Part shown: in pieces, positions 24,540 to 34,362 of the stretch | Layout: every line of letters starts with the position of its first letter | How positions within the stretch are numbered: position 1 is the first letter of the stretch | Assembly (NCBI GenBank): GCA_963788145.1 | Contig: CAWBFQ010000007.1 | Location: 124,001 to 188,000, forward strand | Reading direction: 5' to 3' | Source of the DNA: UTCFX2 sp963788145 | Lineage (GTDB): Bacteria; Chloroflexota; Anaerolineae; Anaerolineales; UBA4823 | DNA: 64,000 bases | Position numbers and translations under genes: made by a program | Notes under the pieces: model-generated | Databases searched by the model: none | What the model was told of the DNA's origin: nothing | What the model saw: the letters and a program-made list of their open reading frames with translations, nothing else

Positions 24540-25195
24540 CAACTTGACCTTTGATAGGATTCATAGGTTTCCATGATTGTGATCAGGATCACATCTGTGA
24601 ATTCATTGATCTTGCGCAACATGTCGCTCCAGGCGTGCGGCGAGCGTACGACAGCAGATTCATACACGTTGAGCATCGATTCGAGCAGTGTATTACGAAA
24701 AAAGAGGAAAGCGTGGGTAGCGTCAACGCTGTTCAGCCCATAACGCCGACCGCGTGAGGCATATTCATATCCCAGAGTTTCCGCCTCCGCCTCTGCCTTA
24801 ACGCCCTGATAATTCAAATAATTGATCAATCCCTGCAGCAATGCCCGCCCGCTGATCCGATACTGCTCGCGAGCATCTTCATCGAGCATGAGATACCAGT
24901 GCTCCTGCTCCAACCGGCCCAGGCTGATTTGAAAGCGGGTGGTACGCAGCGCGTTCTGGATGATCATATTGGCGTCATCAGCGCCGCCCTGGCGCTGAGA
25001 CTGCACCCACAAATCAATCTCGCTGTGCAGGTAACGCCGGTGGCCGCCATTCGTGCGATGCACAGGCAGCAACCCTTGATCCGACCAACTCCGCACCGTG
25101 CTGGGATGGACGCCAAGCACTCGAGCTACATCACCCAGGGTCAACCACTCATTCTGCATCCCTTTTCCTGTCCGCATCCGATAGTCCTTATCCAT
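24539..25195 (-). CDS. MerR/excisionase-type DNA-binding protein with helical sensory domain
   Basis: A 218-residue protein. Residues about 15-60 form a MerR/HTH-17 helix-turn-helix (LTLGDVARVLGVHPSTVRSW...NGGHRRY). The remainder (about 75-215) is all-helical and resembles the RsbRD/globin-like sensory domains (INEFTDVILITIMETYESY). There is no B12-binding motif, so it is not CarH. ATG codons at positions 1, 7 and 13 are all possible starts, and the one at codon 7 has the best-spaced AAGGA. It may regulate the adjacent membrane proteins or pucC. Confidence 0.78.
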   Translation of the reverse strand: MDKDYRMRTGKGMQNEWLTLGDVARVLGVHPSTVRSWSDQGLLPVHRTNGGHRRYLHSEIDLWVQSQRQGGADDANMIIQNALRTTRFQISLGRLEQEHWYLMLDEDAREQYRISGRALLQGLINYLNYQGVKAEAEAETLGYEYASRGRRYGLNSVDATHAFLFFRNTLLESMLNVYESAVVRSPHAWSDMLRKINEFTDVILITIMETYESYQRSS

Positions 25196-25231
25196 CCGAA
25201 ACCAATATCGGACTGAGATTTATTTCGGCGA

Positions 25232-26539
25232 TCATCCAGCATCACCTGCTATTGCGGCTCGCTCAATCACTGAAGGGGTTTCTTTTGCTTGTTTCTGGAA
25301 AGCGCCCACGTCGATATTACGCAACATAACCAGCGAGATCAACAAGATCCCCGCCATCAATTCAAAAACGACCACGTAACTCAGCACCGCGTCGCCGCTC
25401 CGCCGGGCGACCAGATCACGCACCGCTCCGCCGATCACAGAGCCAAGCAGCCTGGAGATCGCGTTTGCCATCCCCCAAGCCCCAATAAACAAACCAACTT
25501 TATCAGCCGTGGTCATATCCAGCATCAGCGAAAGATTGGATACCGTCGAAAGACCGGTGCCCAGGCCAAGAAGGATTACTCCGCTGTAAAACACGCTTGT
25601 GTTCAACAGCCAACCACTAACCGCTATAAACACAAAACCGAGCAGCGCTCCCCATCCCCCGATCCAGGCGACTGTTCGTTTGGCAAGGCGCGTCTCAAGC
25701 GCACCGGCAGCCAATAACGCGACCAGCACACAACCACCCCAAATGGACGTGATCCGGGTGGTCTGCTGTACAGTCAGCCCAAATGCCTCTCCCCCAAACG
25801 GCTCCAGCAGGATATCCTGCCCCAATAAAGCCGCCAGCAAGATCACCAGATAGATGAAGAATAACTTGGCCTGGCGGTTTTTGAGGATGAAGCGGCTGAG
25901 CACGCCCCAGGAATAATTCCCCTCTCCGACATGCAAGTCTTTGGACCGTTTTTCAAGCTTAACCAGACCGATCAACCCGATGACCCATGCCGCCAGCCCC
26001 ACCACCCAGAAAGCCCGGATCAGCGCCTGCGGGGTATATGGATTGACCATCTGGCTTAATCCAATGGCGGTGATGATAATACTTGCGATCATCATGAACC
26101 ACATCACCGCAATCGTACGACCGCGCCCGCCTTCGCCCGAGATTTCGGAAGCGAGCGAAAGATACGAAACCGTCGCCAGATTGAAACCCATCCCCCAGGA
26201 TCCAAACGCCAGCATACCGAGCAGCGCTCCAAAGGGTAGATTTTCATCCATTTGAAATGCAACCTGAGGGGAAAGAACCAGACCAAAAACACACAGCGCC
26301 AACCCGAGGACAATATATGGGCTACGCCGATAGCCGAATAATGGATGGCGGTCAGAGAACGATCCAATCGCCACTTGAATCGGCGAGAACAAATAGGGGA
26401 GGGATGCCAGGACTGCCACCAGCGTAGCCGAAATCGCCAATTCTTTGATCATCACCCGGTTCAGAGTGCTGTTGATTGGAACCAGGGTCATGGCAACCGC
26501 AACGTGGATCAAGCCAAGTTGAATGCGTTTAAGGATCAT
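25232..26539 (-). CDS. PucC/BCD-family MFS transporter
   Basis: A 435-residue protein with about 12 helices. The N-terminal segment LGLIHVAVAMTLVPINSTLNRVM and the following PYLFSPIQVAIGSFSDRHP are typical of the PucC/LhaA branch of the major facilitator superfamily, associated with (bacterio)chlorophyll delivery and light-harvesting complex assembly. No reaction-centre, light-harvesting or bacteriochlorophyll synthase gene is present in the window apart from chelatase-like ATPases 20 kb away. The start at 26539 follows AAGGTAG; longer starts add a non-matching extension. Function in this organism is uncertain. Confidence 0.8.
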   Translation of the reverse strand: MILKRIQLGLIHVAVAMTLVPINSTLNRVMIKELAISATLVAVLASLPYLFSPIQVAIGSFSDRHPLFGYRRSPYIVLGLALCVFGLVLSPQVAFQMDENLPFGALLGMLAFGSWGMGFNLATVSYLSLASEISGEGGRGRTIAVMWFMMIASIIITAIGLSQMVNPYTPQALIRAFWVVGLAAWVIGLIGLVKLEKRSKDLHVGEGNYSWGVLSRFILKNRQAKLFFIYLVILLAALLGQDILLEPFGGEAFGLTVQQTTRITSIWGGCVLVALLAAGALETRLAKRTVAWIGGWGALLGFVFIAVSGWLLNTSVFYSGVILLGLGTGLSTVSNLSLMLDMTTADKVGLFIGAWGMANAISRLLGSVIGGAVRDLVARRSGDAVLSYVVVFELMAGILLISLVMLRNIDVGAFQKQAKETPSVIERAAIAGDAG

Positions 26540-26663
26540 CAGATATCTACCTTGACAGATTTTTAGGAGATAACAACTAAAACCAGCTTCGGAACTTAAA
26601 TTTACCAGGATTCTATACCCAGTCAATGTAGATTTACTTAGATTCTATATAGTATTAGATGAG

Positions 26664-27665
26664 TTAGAGATAAAGAGTTGCGAACACTTCCAGGAATTCT
26701 GACGGATGCTCGGCTGTGAGCAGACGCTTACGCTGATCGGGAGAAAGCCCCAATGGACTGAGATAGCGGCTGGCGTATTTCCGAAAAAGGACCAATCCAC
26801 TCGGTTCTCCATAAAAAGAAAGCATACTATCCAGATGGCGCAGCATTGTTTGGCGCAGCAACGCTTCGGGAACTTGCTCTCGATCCATGCGAGCAAAAAT
26901 CCACGGGTTGCGAACTGCAGCCCGCCCGATCATCACCGCATCGCATTGGGTGTGAGCGCGAATTCGGTCAATATCTGCGACTGTGCAAACATCGCCATTC
27001 GCAACCACCGGGATCGAAACAGCTTGCTTAATCTCAGCAATCGCATCCCAATCTGCCGCTCCCAGATAGGCCTGCGCCTTGGTGCGCCCGTGGACAGCGA
27101 TCAAAGCGCCCCCATTTTCTTCGATCTCCCGGGCAACTGCCAGGTAATTACGTTCGTCATCATTCCATCCCAGGCGGATTTTAGCGGTTACCGGGATATC
27201 CAGCGAGCGCGACAACAAAGCGACTACCTGACCCACCTTGTGCGGATCGCGCAGTAAACCAGCCCCTGCACCGCGCGCCGAGACAGTCCGCGCCGAGCAG
27301 CCCATATTGATGTCGATAATATCTGGTCCCTTGGCTCGCAGACGCAAAGCAGCCTCTAGAAGACGGACTGGCTCGTTGTCAAAGATCTGGTAAACAACCG
27401 GCCGCTCCTGCTCTAAAAACATCAATCTGGAGGCCAAACGGGGGTGACCATGCAAAACATCCAGGGCATTGATGAATTCGGTATAACTCATCGCCGAGCC
27501 TAAGGATCGGCTCAAAGAGCGGAAGGGCTGGTCGGAGTAGCCGTCCATCGGCGCGAGAACCAGATCGCCATAAACGGGAACGTCTTTGACAAAAAAGGAA
27601 GGTTTATCCTGTTCTGGCAAAAGCGGGGAAATCTCCAATGTATTTTGCATGCTGGATAAAGTCAT
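26664..27665 (-). CDS. tRNA-dihydrouridine synthase (DusB-like)
   Basis: A 333-residue FMN enzyme that reduces uridines in the tRNA D-loop. Conserved elements are LAPMDGYSDQPFR, DINMGCSARTV with the catalytic Cys, VTAKIRLGWN, IAVHGRTKAQAYLG, VVANGDV and VMIGRAAVRNPW. Its ATG overlaps the radA stop by four bases, so the two are co-translated. Length and motifs are normal for the family. Confidence 0.94.
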   Translation of the reverse strand: MTLSSMQNTLEISPLLPEQDKPSFFVKDVPVYGDLVLAPMDGYSDQPFRSLSRSLGSAMSYTEFINALDVLHGHPRLASRLMFLEQERPVVYQIFDNEPVRLLEAALRLRAKGPDIIDINMGCSARTVSARGAGAGLLRDPHKVGQVVALLSRSLDIPVTAKIRLGWNDDERNYLAVAREIEENGGALIAVHGRTKAQAYLGAADWDAIAEIKQAVSIPVVANGDVCTVADIDRIRAHTQCDAVMIGRAAVRNPWIFARMDREQVPEALLRQTMLRHLDSMLSFYGEPSGLVLFRKYASRYLSPLGLSPDQRKRLLTAEHPSEFLEVFATLYL

Positions 27666-29077
27666 TCCTCCGACTTTTGCTCAAGCAGAGCCGCCTCAAG
27701 CGCCTGCCGTAAGGAGCGCGTTTCGATGATCCGAATTTCATCCGGCCAGGGTTCAAAATGTCGCACGCGGCGCGGGACAATAGCACTCTTGAAACCCAAC
27801 TTCGCAGCCTCGCGTAAGCGGGCAGACATTTGTCCCACCATGCGCAGCTCACCGGATAAGCCCACTTCCCCGATCAGGACGGTATCTGCTCGCACAGCCA
27901 TCCCTCGCAGCGACGAGGCGATTGCAGTCGCCACCGCCAGATCGGCTGCCGGCTCGTTAATCGAGATTCCACCCACAACGTTAACAAAAATATCTTGCTC
28001 GCCCAGATGCAATCCCACCCGGCGCGTCAGCACTGCCGCAGTGAGCAGCAGCCGATTGAAATCGACCCCGTTAGGAGTCCGGCGCGGGTTGCCAAACGAG
28101 GTCGGACTGGTCAACCCCTGGATTTCAACCAGCAGAGGGCGCGTCCCTTCCATCGTCACAACAATCGCGGACCCTGGGGCATTTACCATCCGCTCCGCCA
28201 GGAACGCCTCGGACGGGTTGGTGATCTCTACCATGCCGCGCTCGCGCATTTCGAATACCCCCACCTCCGAGGTCGCGCCAAACCGATTTTTCACCGAGCG
28301 CAACAAGCGGTAAGACTGAAAGCGGTCGCCTTCCAAGTAAAGCACCGTATCGACAATATGCTCTAAAACTCGTGGCCCTGCGATTGCGCCTTCTTTGGTG
28401 ACGTGACCGATCAGAAAAACGGCCAGACCGCTCGATTTAGCCAATTCGCGCAAGCGCGAGGCCGTCTCCCGAACCTGACTGACCGAACCAGCCGAGCTAT
28501 CCATCTCCGGGATATAGGTGGTCTGGACCGAGTCCAGGATCAATATTTGTGGTTTCACTTCGGCAATATGATCCAGGATCACCCCCAGATTCGTCTCCGT
28601 GACCAGAAAGAGTTCTTCCGGGATTGCTTCCATCTCGCCATCATTCTGGATATGGCGCAGCAAACGATTGGCTCGCATCTTGATCTGTCGCTCGGATTCT
28701 TCCCCAGAGACATATAAAACCACGCCTCTGAGAGACATCTCCAACGCCACCTGAAGCAGCAAAGTGGATTTCCCAATCCCTGGATCGCCGCCAACCAGGA
28801 TGACGGAACCAGGCACCACTCCACCGCCCAACACTCGGGCAAACTCGCCAATTGAAAGCAGCATGCGCTCATCCGCGTCTCCACCGATCTCTCTCAATCG
28901 GCGCGGCGACGAGCGCCCACCAACTCCGCGTACAACCCGTCCAGAGGCAGCCGTCGGCTCTGCGATCGTCTCCTCCACAAAGCTATTCCAGGCGTTGCAT
29001 TGCGGGCAGCGCCCCATTTCGCGCGCCGAAATACGGCCGCACTCCTGGCAAACAAAATGTGTGCGTGTCTTAGGCAT
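27662..29077 (-). CDS. radA: DNA repair protein RadA
   Basis: A 471-residue RecA-like helicase that drives branch migration in recombination. The N-terminal zinc finger is C-x2-C-x9-C-x2-C (FVCQECGRI...GRCPQCNAW). Walker A is GDPGIGKST (about residue 98), the RadA-specific motif is KNRFG, and the C-terminal Lon-like domain starts near residue 300. It overlaps dus. The divergent Tal-Pgi gene begins 57 bp away. Confidence 0.96.
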   Translation of the reverse strand: MPKTRTHFVCQECGRISAREMGRCPQCNAWNSFVEETIAEPTAASGRVVRGVGGRSSPRRLREIGGDADERMLLSIGEFARVLGGGVVPGSVILVGGDPGIGKSTLLLQVALEMSLRGVVLYVSGEESERQIKMRANRLLRHIQNDGEMEAIPEELFLVTETNLGVILDHIAEVKPQILILDSVQTTYIPEMDSSAGSVSQVRETASRLRELAKSSGLAVFLIGHVTKEGAIAGPRVLEHIVDTVLYLEGDRFQSYRLLRSVKNRFGATSEVGVFEMRERGMVEITNPSEAFLAERMVNAPGSAIVVTMEGTRPLLVEIQGLTSPTSFGNPRRTPNGVDFNRLLLTAAVLTRRVGLHLGEQDIFVNVVGGISINEPAADLAVATAIASSLRGMAVRADTVLIGEVGLSGELRMVGQMSARLREAAKLGFKSAIVPRRVRHFEPWPDEIRIIETRSLRQALEAALLEQKSEE

Positions 29078-29134
29078 GCAGGGTATTATAATTCAGGTTC
29101 AGCGCTGATTCTGGTTTCGGCAGGAGAGCAGAAA

Positions 29135-31912
29135 ATGACACAGCTATTTGACTATTTGGATCAAGGGCAATCGATCTGGCTGGATGATATCCGCCGATCC
29201 TATTTTACAACGGGTGAGCTAAACCGGTTGGTCAGTCTAGGCCTGCGCGGTCTCACCTCCAACCCAAGCATCTTTGAAAAAGCAATCGCCGGCAGCAGCG
29301 ATTACGACGCCGATCTGATCAGGCTGGTGCAGCAGGGCAAATCCATCCAGGAAATTTATGAGGCGTTGACAATCGACGACATCCGCCGCGCCGCAGATGG
29401 GTTGCATTCCGTGTACAACGAGAGCGGTGGGACCGACGGGTTCGTCAGCCTGGAAGTCAGCCCAAACCTTGCAAATGATGCCGCCGGAACCACTCAAGAA
29501 GCTATTCGCCTTTTTAACAAAGTGGACCGCCCCAATCTGATGATTAAAATCCCGGCCACTCCCGCCGGAATCAAGGCCATCCAGACCGTAATCTTTCAGG
29601 GTGTCAATGTCAATGCGACCCTCATCTTTTCACTATCTCAGTACGAGGCTGTTGCCCAGGCTCACCTGGCCGGGCTGGAACAGCGCCTGGGCTCCGGGGA
29701 GGATATCAGCAAGGTAGACTCTGTGGCGTCTTTCTTTGTCAGTCGGGTGGATAATGCGGTGGACGTTCTGCTCGAATCCAGTGCAGAAAAAGCGCTCCTG
29801 GGAAAGATCGCCATTGCTAACTGCCGGGTAGCTTACGCCCGCTTTAAAGAACTCTATTGCAGCGCTCGTTGGCAAAGGCTGGCTGCCAGGGGCGCTCGCG
29901 TCCAGCGCCCATTGTGGGCCAGCACCAGCACAAAGAACCCGGCCTACCCGGACACCCTTTATGTGGACGAATTGATCGGGCCAGACACCGTCAATACCCT
30001 GCCCTTCGCGACCATCCAGGCAGCCCTGGATCATGGTCAGGTTGAACGCAGCATTGACAGAGATATTGAGAAAACTCGCAACCAGATTGCGCGGCTGGAT
30101 TCGTTGAGAATCGATCTTGAATCTGTCACCCAAAAACTTCAGCAGGATGGGGTGGCTGCCTTCCAAAAATCCTTTGATTCGCTGATGGAAGGCATCTCCC
30201 GTAAACGCGAGAAAATTCGGGCCAGCGAATTATCCTTTTCCGCTTCCCTCGGTCAGATTCAAAATCAGGTGGACTCCGCTCTCCTCCGGATGGATGAACA
30301 GAAACTAATCGAGCGGATTTGGGAAGGAGATCACACCGTCTGGAAACCCGACCCAACCGAGATTACCAATCGATTAGGTTGGTTGCGGATCGACGAAACC
30401 ATGCCGGGGTCAATCAGCCAGATCAATGCTCTGGTCGATGCTGTCCGCAACGATGGGTACACAAATGCCTTGCTGCTTGGAATGGGGGGCTCCAGCCTCG
30501 CGCCGGAGGTGATGCGCAAGACCTTTAGCGTCCAACCGGGTTATCTGGATTTAGCGGTGTTAGACAGCACCGACCCGGAAGCAGTTCTGGAATATTCCAG
30601 CCGACTTGATCCAGCGAAAACACTCTACATCGTCTCCACCAAATCCGGCGGAACTGTCGAAACAGCCTCATTCTTCAAATATTTCTATACTCTAGCCGTC
30701 CAGAGTTTAGGGGCTGAACAAGCCGGCGCCCATTTTATCGCCATCACCGACCCCGGCAGCCAGGTAGCTCAAACCGCTTCTAAGCTCAACTTTCGAGCCA
30801 CGTTTTTGAATGATCCCAATATTGGCGGTCGGTATTCGGCATTGTCCTATTTTGGCCTTGTGCCTGCCGCCTTGGTAGGTATTGATCTGAGCGTTATGCT
30901 TCAGCGGGCAATGGGAATGGCCGATCATTGCACCAATCTCCCTGCCGCCAGGAATAATGGCGCCAGACTGGGAGCCATCATGGCAGAAATGGCGCGCTCC
31001 GGACGAGACAAGCTCACTCTGATCACATCCTCGCAGATCTGCACTTTTGGTGATTGGGTAGAACAGCTTGTCGCCGAAAGCACAGGTAAGGATGGCCAGG
31101 GCATCCTGCCGGTCGTCGGGGAAGTGACGGCGGAACCCGATGTCTATGGCAATGATCGTTTCTTTGTCTATCTTCATCTGTCAGAGAACCACGACTTTGA
31201 CGTCCAGATTCTGGAGTTCGAAAAATCCGGACACCCGGTTATTCAAATCGGAATCGAAGATTTCGATGATCTGGGCGCGCAATTCTTTTTATGGGAATTT
31301 GCCACCGCCATCGCCAGCAGTTTGCTCAGAATCCAACCATTCGACCAACCGAACGTGGAATCCGCAAAAGTGCAGGCGCGCAAGATGATCGCTGCCTACC
31401 AGGAACAGGGCAAGCTCCCTGATTTGATCCCGGTTTTGCAGACAGATGGCATGAAGGTCTACGCAGATATACAAGGCAAAGCGTTGAACGATATCTGGAA
31501 CAATTTCCTGGCAAGAGCGCAGCCCGGGGCTTATATCGCTATTCAAGCGTATATTCCTCCATCTGCTGCCAGCGATGCATCCCTGCTGGCTTTACGGACG
31601 GAGTTGCGCGCTCGGACTGGACTGGCTGTCACCAGCGGCTATGGACCGCGTTTCTTGCATTCGACCGGGCAACTCCACAAAGGGGATGCCGGCAAAGGGT
31701 TGTTCGTCCAGATTACCTGCGATGAGTTGGAAGATGCGCCAATCCCGGATGAAGCCGGCAAACAAAAATCATCTGTCAGCTTCAAAGTGCTCGAGACCGC
31801 CCAATCCCTGGGGGACCGGCAAGCCTTGCTCGACAATCATCGGGAGGTCCTGCGCTTTCACATCGAGCATGATCTGCAAGTTGGGATGAGACGACTGACA
31901 CGTGCAATTTAA
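29135..31912 (+). CDS. Bifunctional transaldolase / glucose-6-phosphate isomerase
   Basis: A 925-residue fusion. The N-terminal part (about 1-360) is transaldolase: GLTSNPSIFEKAI, the Schiff-base Lys in NLMIKIPAT, and NVNATLIFS. The C-terminal part (about 385-925) is Pgi: MGGSSLAPEV, STKSGGTVET and a later QSLGDRQAL segment. The fusion links the non-oxidative pentose phosphate pathway to glycolysis through fructose-6-phosphate. The start follows GGAGAG at 29135. It is a stand-alone gene ending in a strong terminator. Confidence 0.94.
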   Translation: MTQLFDYLDQGQSIWLDDIRRSYFTTGELNRLVSLGLRGLTSNPSIFEKAIAGSSDYDADLIRLVQQGKSIQEIYEALTIDDIRRAADGLHSVYNESGGTDGFVSLEVSPNLANDAAGTTQEAIRLFNKVDRPNLMIKIPATPAGIKAIQTVIFQGVNVNATLIFSLSQYEAVAQAHLAGLEQRLGSGEDISKVDSVASFFVSRVDNAVDVLLESSAEKALLGKIAIANCRVAYARFKELYCSARWQRLAARGARVQRPLWASTSTKNPAYPDTLYVDELIGPDTVNTLPFATIQAALDHGQVERSIDRDIEKTRNQIARLDSLRIDLESVTQKLQQDGVAAFQKSFDSLMEGISRKREKIRASELSFSASLGQIQNQVDSALLRMDEQKLIERIWEGDHTVWKPDPTEITNRLGWLRIDETMPGSISQINALVDAVRNDGYTNALLLGMGGSSLAPEVMRKTFSVQPGYLDLAVLDSTDPEAVLEYSSRLDPAKTLYIVSTKSGGTVETASFFKYFYTLAVQSLGAEQAGAHFIAITDPGSQVAQTASKLNFRATFLNDPNIGGRYSALSYFGLVPAALVGIDLSVMLQRAMGMADHCTNLPAARNNGARLGAIMAEMARSGRDKLTLITSSQICTFGDWVEQLVAESTGKDGQGILPVVGEVTAEPDVYGNDRFFVYLHLSENHDFDVQILEFEKSGHPVIQIGIEDFDDLGAQFFLWEFATAIASSLLRIQPFDQPNVESAKVQARKMIAAYQEQGKLPDLIPVLQTDGMKVYADIQGKALNDIWNNFLARAQPGAYIAIQAYIPPSAASDASLLALRTELRARTGLAVTSGYGPRFLHSTGQLHKGDAGKGLFVQITCDELEDAPIPDEAGKQKSSVSFKVLETAQSLGDRQALLDNHREVLRFHIEHDLQVGMRRLTRAI

Positions 31913-31945
31913 TCATTTACGAGATTGCATTTAAATATACTACCC

Positions 31946-31978
31946 AACAGGGCGAGGAGACTGACTCCTCGCCCTGTT
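31946..31978 (+). terminator. Rho-independent terminator of the Tal-Pgi gene
   Basis: A perfect 14-bp GC-rich stem (AACAGGGCGAGGAG/CTCCTCGCCCTGTT) with a five-base loop is followed by TTATCCTTTTT. It also touches the stop of the convergent DUF1848 gene. Confidence 0.88.
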
Positions 31979-32925
31979 TATCCTTTTTCTTCAGATGATT
32001 TTGGATGGGGATGCAGTTCATAAAGCGAAGGCGCCTCCGGGTTGTGGCGACGATAATTCTCCCAGGCTCGCTCAAAACTTCTGGTCGCGTAACAATAACG
32101 GCAGCCAAACAGGCAAGAATCATACATCCCAATATCTTTGCTTTTCACACACCCACAAGCAGTTCGTTGACCAGGGTCCTTGGTGTGAGAAACATCCAAC
32201 CCAAACACTTTCAGCATATGTTCATCATCGATACACTTGCCAGCCCGCACACCAAAAACCCCCAAATCTATAACTTCCGCGCAACTCTGGATTTCGATCT
32301 GATGATCACTGGCGATCTTTGCAAGCTCGGCTGTCAATTTCCCTATTGTCTGTGGAACAGATGAGCTTGGGGGTAAATTGGCATCATGGAAATCGACCAA
32401 GCGAGCGCCTTTATGCTCGATCTCAGCCAACCTTTTGCGCGCCCCAGCATAGATATCCAGAAAGCTGATGACCGAACGGTGCACATATCCGTGCAGTTCC
32501 TGGCACAAGTGGGTGTAATTCTCCCTATGAAAATCGGGCGAGGTTATTTCACTCAGGACAATAGGATCGTACCGCCAAACAAGCCGATCCGGCCCGATCC
32601 TATCTGCCAACCAGCGGAAGGTATCCAATGACCGCGCAATTTCCGGGGAGTATGGGTCGATTAACCGTGGGTTATTCAACAGCGTAAATTGAAAGATATA
32701 ACGATACCCACGCTCATCCAGTTCTTGTAAATAGGGGAAGAGCGGGCGCGGGCTGCGCGTCCAAAACACAATCACATCCACATCTTCTGGCGCCAGGGAG
32801 ACAACCGATACCTGTTTGGGATTTAACGGATTGGGCGTTGTGCAAGATCCAGATCGAATCCGGTTGATAAACCAGCGCGCATAGAACGCGGGGATATCCG
32901 TGCGACGGCTTGCACTGATGATCAT
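31978..32925 (-). CDS. DUF1848 family protein with C-terminal Cys cluster
   Basis: A 315-residue protein. The N-terminus MIISASRRTDIPAFYA and VIVFWTRSPRP are DUF1848 hallmarks. The C-terminal Cys cluster (ACGCVKSKDIG...SCLFGCRYCYA) includes a C-x3-C-x2-C arrangement like a radical SAM iron-sulfur site, but at the C-terminus. The enzymatic reaction of this family is not established. The gene is divergent from the GntR-SPFH operon. Confidence 0.88.
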   Translation of the reverse strand: MIISASRRTDIPAFYARWFINRIRSGSCTTPNPLNPKQVSVVSLAPEDVDVIVFWTRSPRPLFPYLQELDERGYRYIFQFTLLNNPRLIDPYSPEIARSLDTFRWLADRIGPDRLVWRYDPIVLSEITSPDFHRENYTHLCQELHGYVHRSVISFLDIYAGARKRLAEIEHKGARLVDFHDANLPPSSSVPQTIGKLTAELAKIASDHQIEIQSCAEVIDLGVFGVRAGKCIDDEHMLKVFGLDVSHTKDPGQRTACGCVKSKDIGMYDSCLFGCRYCYATRSFERAWENYRRHNPEAPSLYELHPHPKSSEEKG

Positions 32926-32950
32926 GGTCGTATTCTATCATCGATATATC

Positions 32951-32979
32951 TTGACAGAATCTCGCAATTGATATACAAT
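32951..32979 (+). promoter_or_regulatory. Promoter and possible operator of the GntR-SPFH operon
   Basis: A perfect TTGACA (32951-32956), 17 bp and TACAAT (32974-32979). The sequence TACAATTAG overlaps the -10 (32974-32982) and recurs at 32999-33007 with a partial copy between them. These direct repeats sit where a GntR repressor would be expected to bind, which would mean autoregulation (inference). Confidence 0.65.
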
Positions 32980-33025
32980 TAGTTCAATAATACAATAATA
33001 CAATTAGGAGAGAACTTATCGGATC

Positions 33026-33418
33026 ATGGATATTGAAATCGATTTTCGCAGCAGACAACCCATCTATGCCCAGATTGTGGAACAAGTTCGGATGCTGGTA
33101 GCAAATGGCAACCTTAAAGAGGGCGATCAGCTCCCAACAGTGCGCCAGCTTGCCGCCGATCTGAGAGTGAACTTCAACACCGTGGCCAGGGCATATCGTC
33201 TGCTAGACGAAGCAGGTTTAATTTCAACCCAACATGGGCGCGGAACATATGTCTGGAATACGCCAACGGAAGAGGCTGCTAACCTGCTGCGAAATCAAAC
33301 CCTGGGCGAACAAGTAGATTCTTTTATTCAAGAGCTTCTTCGGATAGGTTATCAATTGCCGGAAATACAGACCGCTATTCAAAATTGTTTCGAGTCACAG
33401 AAAGTGAGGAATGAGTGA
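33026..33418 (+). CDS. GntR-family (YtrA subfamily) transcriptional regulator
   Basis: A 130-residue protein with a GntR winged helix (about 10-76: PIYAQIVEQVRMLVANGNLK, LPTVRQLAADLRVNFNTVAR, GRGTYV) and a short helical tail for dimerisation. The small C-terminal domain is typical of YtrA-type regulators, which usually control the operon that follows them. Its stop overlaps the GTG start of the SPFH gene (GTGA). Confidence 0.92.
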   Translation: MDIEIDFRSRQPIYAQIVEQVRMLVANGNLKEGDQLPTVRQLAADLRVNFNTVARAYRLLDEAGLISTQHGRGTYVWNTPTEEAANLLRNQTLGEQVDSFIQELLRIGYQLPEIQTAIQNCFESQKVRNE

Positions 33419-34362
33419 AGAACACCCGTCAAGCAACAGAGAAAAACCGCCCCGAGAAGGCGGATAACATCCATATCAGCAGTTTTGCGCTGATGATCTA
33501 CTTTATACTGGCTATTATCGGAGTAATCACTGCGATTAGTATGGATCAAGCAGAAATATCCGACATTTGGATTAGCATCGTTGTTGGAGTCATTCTGTTG
33601 ATAGCGTTCTATATTCTTTTTGCGCTCAAAGTGGCCCAGCAATGGGAAAAAGCAGTCCTGTTACGGTTGGGGCGATTTCACGGCTTGCGCGGGCCCGGTC
33701 TTTTCTGGATCGTCCCGGTGATCGATTCCACCCCAACCTGGATCGATCACCGCGTGATGGTCACGCCATTCAATGCCGAAAAAGCGCTGACGAAAGATAC
33801 CGTTCCGGTCAATGTGGACGCGGTGTTATTCTGGATGGTTTGGGATGCTGAGAAAGCAGCCTTGGAAGTGAACGACTATCGGGCAGCGATCTCCTGGGCC
33901 GCCCAGACCGCACTGCGAGAGATTATTGGGCAAATGTACCTGGCAGATATTCTGATTGGCCGGGCGAAAATGGACTCCGATCTTCAGAAGATCATTGACG
34001 AACGAACAAACCCCTGGGGTGTTTCGGTTCAATCTGTTGAAATCAGGGATGTCGTCATTCCGCAGGACCTCGAAGACGCGATGAGCCGTCAGGCGCAGGC
34101 TGAACGCGAACGCCAGGCGCGCGTTATCTTGGGCGAATCCGAAAAACAAATCGCCAGTTCCTTTGCAGATGCATCGCAGGCTTATATCAACAATCCGACC
34201 GCCCTACACTTGCGGGCAATGAACATGTTATTCGAAGGGCTGAAAGAAAAGGGAGCGTTGGTGATTGTCCCCAGCAGCGCGGTGGACACGATGAACCTCG
34301 GCGGTATAAGCGGTATGGTTGCCCTCAGTCAGACAGCCAAGTCAGCACCTGGAGATGAGTAA
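33415..34362 (+). CDS. SPFH/stomatin-like membrane protein
   Basis: A 315-residue protein with a GTG start overlapping the regulator. Two hydrophobic helices (about 25-40 and 50-68) precede the SPFH/prohibitin domain (about 72-235): EKAVLLRLGRFHGLRGPGLFWIVP, DAVLFWMV and a long Ala/Glu/Arg helix (MSRQAQAERERQARVILGES). Such proteins form ring oligomers in the membrane and often serve membrane-stress responses or support NfeD proteases. One NfeD-type protease lies 28 kb away in the window. Confidence 0.92.
   Translation: MKNTRQATEKNRPEKADNIHISSFALMIYFILAIIGVITAISMDQAEISDIWISIVVGVILLIAFYILFALKVAQQWEKAVLLRLGRFHGLRGPGLFWIVPVIDSTPTWIDHRVMVTPFNAEKALTKDTVPVNVDAVLFWMVWDAEKAALEVNDYRAAISWAAQTALREIIGQMYLADILIGRAKMDSDLQKIIDERTNPWGVSVQSVEIRDVVIPQDLEDAMSRQAQAERERQARVILGESEKQIASSFADASQAYINNPTALHLRAMNMLFEGLKEKGALVIVPSSAVDTMNLGGISGMVALSQTAKSAPGDE

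Noticed and set aside
25232..26539. Evidence that the organism is phototrophic
   Set aside because: A PucC-like carrier alone is not sufficient; no reaction-centre or antenna genes are present in the window.
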